NCBI GenBank assembly: GCA_963575745.1
Contig: CAUYUJ010021073.1
Span: 1 to 64,000, forward strand
Source: Prorocentrum cordatum
Taxonomy: Eukaryota; Sar; Dinophyceae; Prorocentrales; Prorocentraceae
Length of the DNA: 64,000 bases
Reading direction: 5' to 3'
Part shown: piece after piece, positions 58,695-64,000 of the stretch
Layout: each line of letters begins with the position of its first letter
Numbering within the stretch: the stretch's first letter is position 1
Program-made: the position numbers and the translations under genes
Notes under the pieces: generated by a model
What the model was told of the DNA's origin: nothing
Seen by the model: only the letters and a program-made list of their open reading frames with translations
The model's database searches: none

Positions 58695-59315
58695 ATAACA
58701 CATTGGGCCGCACTTCTCGAGGCGCGGCACGCATGCCACATGAAATTTGAATTTCAAAATGCACATCGCCGCCCGTCTGGTGGCGCGGCCCATAACCCAT
58801 TCGCCGCGCTTCTCGTGGCGCGACCCAAGTGAAACATATCACACATCGCAGATCGTCTCGTGGCGCGACCCAAAAGTCGCAATTCCGAGGGGCGCCAGGT
58901 GGCTGGCGCGACTTATGGCGCAGCCCATTGCGTAAGCTAGGGAAGGTAGACACGGCGGGGCAATTGCAGTTCTGGCGCGCGGGGTGTCTGGCGCAACCAA
59001 TGGCGCAACCTAGCGCAAGAAGGGCACCGTGGGGAAACCGCAATTCAGTGGGGCGCGGGGTGTCTGGCACCACCCATGGCACAATCATGGAAGGCACTCA
59101 GGGCGGTGGAGTCGCAATCGGCGGGGCGTGGGGTGCCTCTCTCCGCTTTCGAAGGTAGACAGAACGGGGAAATCGCAATTCGGTGGGGCGCAGGGTGTCC
59201 GGCGCAACCAGCGGCGCAACCGATGCAAAGCATACAGAATGGAGAAACCGTTCCTCAGTAGGGCGCGGGGTGTCCGACGCAACCTACGCGCGCTCAAAGA
59301 CCCCTAAAGCCCGTA
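58695..59315. repeat. ~77-bp and ~55-bp GC-rich minisatellite
   Basis: Units with 'ggggtgtctggcgcaacc' at about 58981, 59058, 59191 and 59268, with a shortened one near 59130. They also share 'ggaaaccgcaattc.gtgggg'. The upstream part repeats 'tctcgtggcgcgaccca'. Open frames on both strands are periodic and unsupported. Confidence 0.7.
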
Positions 59316-60560
59316 CCCTTAACAACAACAAGTAGCGAATCTGCAAAATGCGAACATGCGAAAAACGAATATGCAAGTATGCGAATATGGAATATACGAA
59401 TATCGAATATCGAATATGGAATATGCAAAGATCAAATATCAAATATCAAATATCAAATATCAAATATGAGATATGAGATATGAGTATGGAATATATGATT
59501 TGCGCTACGTCTTATTTGACAAATGGGGCACACATTGCACAAACTGGAGTACTGGAGTACTGGGGCATTGGATATTGGATATCTGATGTTGGATACTGGA
59601 TTATTGTATTATGTTTTCTGTATACGTTTTTTTCATTGTAATTTGTACATTGTCGACTGTACGTTGTGAATATAGCTGATATATAATATACGTTATAATA
59701 TATAATATCGTAAAAATGCTACATGACAAAAACTGAAAGAATAATCTAAGAATGTATAACAGAAGCTGTTATATGTTGGATGATATATGTTACGAATGAT
59801 ATATGATACATACTTTTTTAGATATTCATTTTAAGATACATGTTAGTGTGTAGTGGTTGTTGTACCTTGTACGTCGCATACGGTATAATTTATGTTGTAA
59901 CGTGTGGTAAGTAATAGGTAATAGGTGGTAGGTAATGTGTAAAATGTAATTGGTATCATATATTATGTATTATGTATTGTGTATTCTGTATTATGTATTA
60001 TGTATTATGTGTCATGGTAAAATGTATTATGTATTATGGTATTATGGTATTATGTATTATGTATTATGTATTGTGTATTGTGTATTATGTGTTAGCTATT
60101 ATGTATAATGTTTCATGTTGTAATATGTAGCATGTAAAATGTATTCTGTAAAATGAAATATGAAATATGTAATCTGTGACACGTAAAATGTATATTGTAA
60201 ATTGTAAAATGTAATATGTAATATGTAATATGTAATGTGAAATATGTGATATATAATACACGATGTCAGCTATGATATATTAATATATTATATAGTAAAC
60301 ATGAACTATAAAACATAAAATATGAAATATGAAATATTTGATTTGTGATATGAAGTTACTATTTATTAGTGGTGAATGATGTAAGATGTAATATGTCGTA
60401 CTTCATACGTGATACGTTATATATACGTTATACGTTATACGTTATACGACGTTATACGGTTATACGTTATACGTTATACGTAATACTACTGTAATACTTA
60501 ATACTGAATACATACTTAATAAGATGGTAATCATACACGTTTTTCTTATTTACTTATTGA
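59316..60560. repeat. AT-rich cryptic satellite
   Basis: GAATATCGAATATGG, GTATTATGTATTATG, TGTAATATGTAATATG and ATACGTTATACGTT units. Nothing coding. Confidence 0.85.
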
Positions 60561-60594
60561 TTTAGTTCTCATGCTCCTACTCGGCCTTCGTGCC

Positions 60595-60768
60595 CTAAAC
60601 GGTCAACGATGCGGCGCACTCAGGGCCCTGCTCCGGCTGGCCCAAAGCTTCGCTGATCAGCGCAGTCGCTGGGCGCCGTTTCTGGATGAGCTGGCGGGGG
60701 CGCGCGGAGCGCCCAGACTCTTCCAGAGTTCGTGGGGCGATGGGGGGCCTTGACTCTGCGGAGGCTAG
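60595..60768 (-). CDS. Candidate terminal exon, unknown protein
   Basis: On minus, a TCC tract (60990-60800) leads to ctcgccctag / cctccgcag acceptor-like sites. An open segment follows ending ..RRPATALISEALGQPEQGPE.. and TAG at 60595. The arrangement tract-acceptor-exon resembles the supported exons at 552-602 and 32105-32173. A possible upstream piece at about 61640-61580 reads PWKLELEFDISPVELPVGRL. No function assigned. Confidence 0.35.
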   Translation of the reverse strand, partial: LASAESRPPIAPRTLEESGRSARPRQLIQKRRPATALISEALGQPEQGPECAASLTV

Positions 60769-60779
60769 GGCGAGGACAG

Positions 60780-61234
60780 CGGCGTTCAGGATCGGGGGAG
60801 AGGCGAGAAGGACGGGCGAGGAGGTGGAGGAGGAGGAGGCGGGAGAAACGACGGGGGGGATGAGGGAGAGGGAAGACAAAAATGAAGAGGAGGAGGAGGA
60901 GGCGGGGCAGAGGAAGGGTGGAGGGGAGGGGGGAGAGGAGGTGAGGGAAGGGGGGGGCAGTGAGGGGAGGGAAGAGATGATGGGGGAGGGGGCACGGCCG
61001 GGCCTCGGCGCGATGGCGACGCCCTCGCCCTCGCCGCGCGCGGCGGGCATGAGGCTGTCAGTCAATCAGCCAGTCAGCGTCATCGTTGTCCCCGTCGTCG
61101 TCGTCCTTGTCGTCGCGGTCGCGGCCGTTGTCTCGGTCGCGATCGCGGTCGTCGTCGCCGCCGCTGCCGTCGTCATTGCCGCCGCCGTCGTCGCCGCCGC
61201 CGTCGTTGTCGTCGTCGTCGTCGCCCTATTCCCA

Positions 61235-61276
<42 letters not shown>

Positions 61277-61390
61277 CCACTCCCACTCGTCGTCGTCGTT
61301 GTTGCCCTCTTCCTCCTCCTCCTCCTCCTCCTCCTCCTCCTCCTCCCCCTCGCCCTCATCCTCCTTCTCCCTGGTATCAACCTAGCCCAA
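60780..61390. repeat. GGA tract then GTC/TCC tracts
   Basis: GGA-rich at 60785-60990; (GTC)n with GCC interruptions at 61080-61310, (TCC)n at 61311-61360. Plus frame gives poly-Val and minus poly-Thr; not genes. Confidence 0.8.
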
Positions 61391-61807
61391 CCTCCTCTGG
61401 TCATCCCTGCCCCCCTTCCCTCCCGCCCTCCCAGCCCCGCTCCACGTCTCCGCATGGCCGTCATCCTTCCTTGCACCTCCGAGGCACCTCCTCTCAATCC
61501 CTATCTGTCTCCATCTCTCTCCGTCTCCTCCGTCATCTCCGTCGCCCGCCCCCCCGCCCCCCCTCCCCACATCTTCCGCCCCCCCCCAGGCGTCCGACGG
61601 GCAGCTCCACCGGGCTGATGTCGAACTCCAGCTCCAGCTTCCACGGGCCACCCCACCTCGCCCATTGCCCATTTCACTTTGCCGCCGTCGCTCGAGGATC
61701 GAGGGAAGAGTTTCTGAACGTTTCGGGCCTCTCAAGGCCCGCGCGAGCCCCCGGAGACCTCCGGGGGCCTCCGGGGTCCGGAACCGCGCAGTGGCGGGCG
61801 TAAAAAA
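61391..61807. other. Unassigned spacer left of composite repeat T
   Basis: Mixed GC-rich DNA; the possible minus exon fragment noted at 61580-61640 lies here. Confidence 0.3.
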
Positions 61808-62935
61808 ACATGATGGACCCGTAGAACCGCACGCGTGGAAACGTTTTCACGATACCGTATTGGGCGACGGGCACTTCCACGAGACAACCCGCGAAACGTT
61901 CCACGAGACACGGGCGACCGTTTTCAACGTTGTCCTGGAAACATTCCACGAGACACCCCGCGAAACAGTCCACGACGACAGGCATGCACTCAACCAAGGC
62001 GGTGTGGTCGTGCTGGGGAGTGGTCGTGCTGGGGTGTGGTCGTGACGGGGGGTGGTCGTGCTGGGGGGTGGTCGTGCTGGGGGGGTAGTCGTGCTGGGGG
62101 GTGGTCGTGCTGGGGCGTGGTCATGCTGCGGCGTGGTCGTGCTGGGGCGTGGTCGTGCTGGGGTGTGGTCGTGCTGTGGTGAGGTCGTGCTGGGGTATGG
62201 TCGTGCTGGGTGATGGTCTTGCTGGGGTAGGGTCGTGTTGGGGTGGGGTAATGCTGGAGTGTGGTCGTGCTGCGGTTTGGTCGTGCTGGGGTGGGGTCGT
62301 GCTGGGGTGGGGTCGTGCTGGGGCGTGGTCATGCTGGGGTGTGGTCGTGCTGAGGTGTGCTGATACGTATGTCGTATGTGGTATGTGCGTATGTGGTATG
62401 CGGTATGTGCTGTACGCTATACGCGCTGTACGCTATACGCGTAACGCGTGTACGCGTATACGACGTATACGCACATACGACATACGACATACGTAAAAAC
62501 ATGGATTCGTGCACCTGGAGAGGGCAAATCTACAGGCACATACCACATACGCACATACCACATACGCACATACGTAAAAACACACGGGTTCGTGCACCTG
62601 GAAAAGGCAAATCTCCGGGGCGCCCAGATCCCTCAAGTTCTACAAAACAAGCGGCTCGCTCGAGACATCTTCGGTAACCCCGCTGAGCAAGCGTTTCGCT
62701 TGAGACATCCTCAACGCGCGAAAGAGTGGCCCGCGCCCTGTGATTTATCGATCGGGATTTCAAAAACGAGCGTTTCGCATGAGACATCCTCAACGTTTCA
62801 TCCGTCGGTCCACCTCGACCTCGATATTTATCAAGGAAAGAATCCGCCTGCCAACCTCAGTTGAGGCACCGGGGACAGCTTTACCATTCTAAAAGAGAAC
62901 CCTGGGCCGGCGCCCTTTCCCGGAAAACGGGCCCC
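61808..62935 (+). repeat. 1.1-kb composite dispersed repeat T, copy 2
   Basis: Collinear with 26468-27675: 'acatgatggaccc' start, CACGAGACA units, GGTCGTGCTGGGG array, CACATAC/GTATGTG array, 'gtgcacctggagagggcaaatct' twice, 'gagacatc(c/t)tc' three times, and the 'gagaaccctgggccggcgcc' end. Same orientation relative to the minus-strand genes. Confidence 0.85.
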
Positions 62936-63356
62936 GAATGCTCCGAGGGGGAAGCGGGGGAGGAGGTAGAGGAGCGGGCGGTGTAGCAGCAGCAAACCAA
63001 TGGGACCAGAGGAGGAGGGGGAGGAGGAGGGGGAGAAGGAGGAGGGGGAGGAGGACGAGGAGCAGGAGACGGTGCAGTCTCGGGGAGGATTGGATTGAGG
63101 GACCTGCTGCTGCTACTCCTGCTCCTCTTTCTGCTGCTCTACCTCCACCTGCTGGCGTTGCTGCTGCGCGGCCGTCGTTGCTGCTGCTGCCCTTCCATAC
63201 CCTCCTCCTCCTCGTCCTCCTCCCCGCTACCTCCTCCCCCATCCCGCGCCATCGAGGATGCGATGGGGCTGGCTCTGCAATGCGCAACGCGCCAAACATC
63301 CATTGCTCCATTGCGCCCTCGCAATACTCAGTACAACGAAATCTCTTTGCGCCAAC
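62936..63356. repeat. GGA tract and CTGCTGCTG-rich spacer
   Basis: GGA-rich at 62945-63065 and (CTG)n-like at 63100-63200. It is the 3' flank of the gene that follows on minus. No exon supported. Confidence 0.55.
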
Positions 63357-64000
63357 TCACCCATGGCACAAAGTTCTCATCTGCTGACGGTGCGCCTCCC
63401 TGCCAGCAGCTCCGCGCGGCAAATCAAGTCCGTTCTTGAACCAACGCCGGACCTCCAGGAGAGGCGGGCACCTCGCAGACGTCACGCACATCTTGTGCGA
63501 GTGCAATCGGCAATAAAAAGAAATTGACTCCTTTGGCTCGCCGGGGTGAAGGATGGATTGGCGGCCGTAGACTTCCGTTCCAGCTGGGTCGTGGAATTCA
63601 ATTGTATCTTTGAGGCCAACGTCCACGACCTTCGGGAGACCATCCTCCTCGGCGCCCCCTTCCAGCCCCCCCTCGGGGACCTCAGGGGGCGCGTCTGCCA
63701 CCTCACCCTTGACCTCCCAGTAGGCCACGAAGCTCGGGACGTCGTCGACCTCGGGCGGCAGGATCTCCCCCTCTGACCCGGACGACTCATCGTCGCCACC
63801 AGCCTCGCCAGCCTTGGGCGGTGCGCCCTTCGCAGGCTTCGCAGCAGATCCGCCCCCGCCGCCCTTGCTGGGCTTCTTCGGCTTGCTGGAGGTGAACTGC
63901 TTCTGCTTGAGCATCTTGGTCATGTTCACAATGTAGTCGTAGTCGCTGGCGACAGAGCTCACGCACGCAGCAACCGCCTCAGTGATATCGACAACGCCCC
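63357..64000 (-). CDS. 3' part of an unknown dinoflagellate protein with a Cys/His cluster (5' end off the window)
   Basis: One minus frame is open from the right edge to TGA at 63357 (214 codons). It reads ..YDYIVNMTKMLKQKQF.. and a Lys/Pro/Gly-rich linker. An acidic segment (GGDDESSGSEGEILPPEVDD) and ..IEFHDPAGTEVYG.. follow. The end is SFYCRLHSHKMCVTSARCP followed by RRWFKNGLDLPRG. The C-x2-H-x-H-x2-C cluster plus a following W..(K/R)G motif is something I recall near the ends of lineage-specific dinoflagellate proteins; no enzyme function can be named. A GCGAG|GTGCCC donor at about 63476 would end the exon right after the cluster, in which case the apparent stop is intronic. Positions after that are therefore less certain. 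Confidence 0.6.
   Translation of the reverse strand, partial: GVVDITEAVAACVSSVASDYDYIVNMTKMLKQKQFTSSKPKKPSKGGGGGSAAKPAKGAPPKAGEAGGDDESSGSEGEILPPEVDDVPSFVAYWEVKGEVADAPPEVPEGGLEGGAEEDGLPKVVDVGLKDTIEFHDPAGTEVYGRQSILHPGEPKESISFYCRLHSHKMCVTSARCPPLLEVRRWFKNGLDLPRGAAGREAHRQQMRTLCHG

Noticed and set aside
60686-61618. 310-codon plus-strand frame with a Val-rich segment resembling membrane helices
   Set aside because: The Val run comes from a GTC trinucleotide array and the Glu/Gly part from a GGA array; not a credible membrane protein.
1-64000. Dinoflagellate spliced-leader gene, rRNA or tRNA genes
   Set aside because: I looked for the spliced-leader core and for conserved rRNA/tRNA stretches and saw none. 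A covariance-model scan would be needed to exclude a tRNA.

Overview
This looks like nuclear DNA of a dinoflagellate, most probably a Prorocentrum-like alga. That assignment is an inference. It rests on sparse, intron-split exons that all lie on the minus strand, protein families I recall from dinoflagellate genomes, GC-rich coding DNA, and a very large load of tandem and cryptic simple repeats. I saw no prokaryotic operon, rRNA, tRNA, CRISPR array or plasmid feature.

Layout. 1-602: end of a LINE-like reverse-transcriptase-element protein, running off the left edge. 0.6-20.6 kb: almost pure repeat DNA. It holds purine/pyrimidine tracts, a 90-bp satellite, palindromic 14-15-mers, 57-bp and 18-bp minisatellites, CAT arrays and a recurring composite repeat. 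It also carries three copies of a small inverted-repeat transposon with recognisable 8-bp target duplications, and a fourth unrelated TIR element. 20.6-23.3 kb: a three-exon cytosine-C5 DNA methyltransferase. 25.6-26.2 kb: a terminal exon with a basic tail. 28.1-32.2 kb: a large multi-exon gene of unknown function, possibly spliced to the 25.6 kb exon. 34.3-35.9 kb: a gene with a GIY-YIG-like domain. 36-39 kb: AT-rich cryptic satellite.

39.16-58.10 kb: a 9.4-kb block present twice in direct orientation on either side of exactly 100 Ns. It looks like an unmerged contig overlap, so the block is probably single-copy or allelic. It carries a putative P-loop ATPase exon. 58.1-63.4 kb: minisatellites, AT-rich DNA, a candidate terminal exon and the second copy of a 1.1-kb composite repeat whose first copy lies at 26.5-27.7 kb. 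63.36-64.0 kb: 3' end of another minus-strand gene that leaves the window at the right.

How it fits together. The supported exons form a unidirectional minus-strand series. On the coding strand, long TCC-rich pyrimidine tracts repeatedly lie just before a 3' splice site, so part of the 'low complexity' probably serves as, or grew from, splice-acceptor polypyrimidine tracts. No metabolic pathway or conserved operon is visible. The recognisable functions (C5-methylase, GIY-YIG-like nuclease, P-loop ATPase, LINE protein) concern DNA handling and mobile elements, but nothing shows that they act together.
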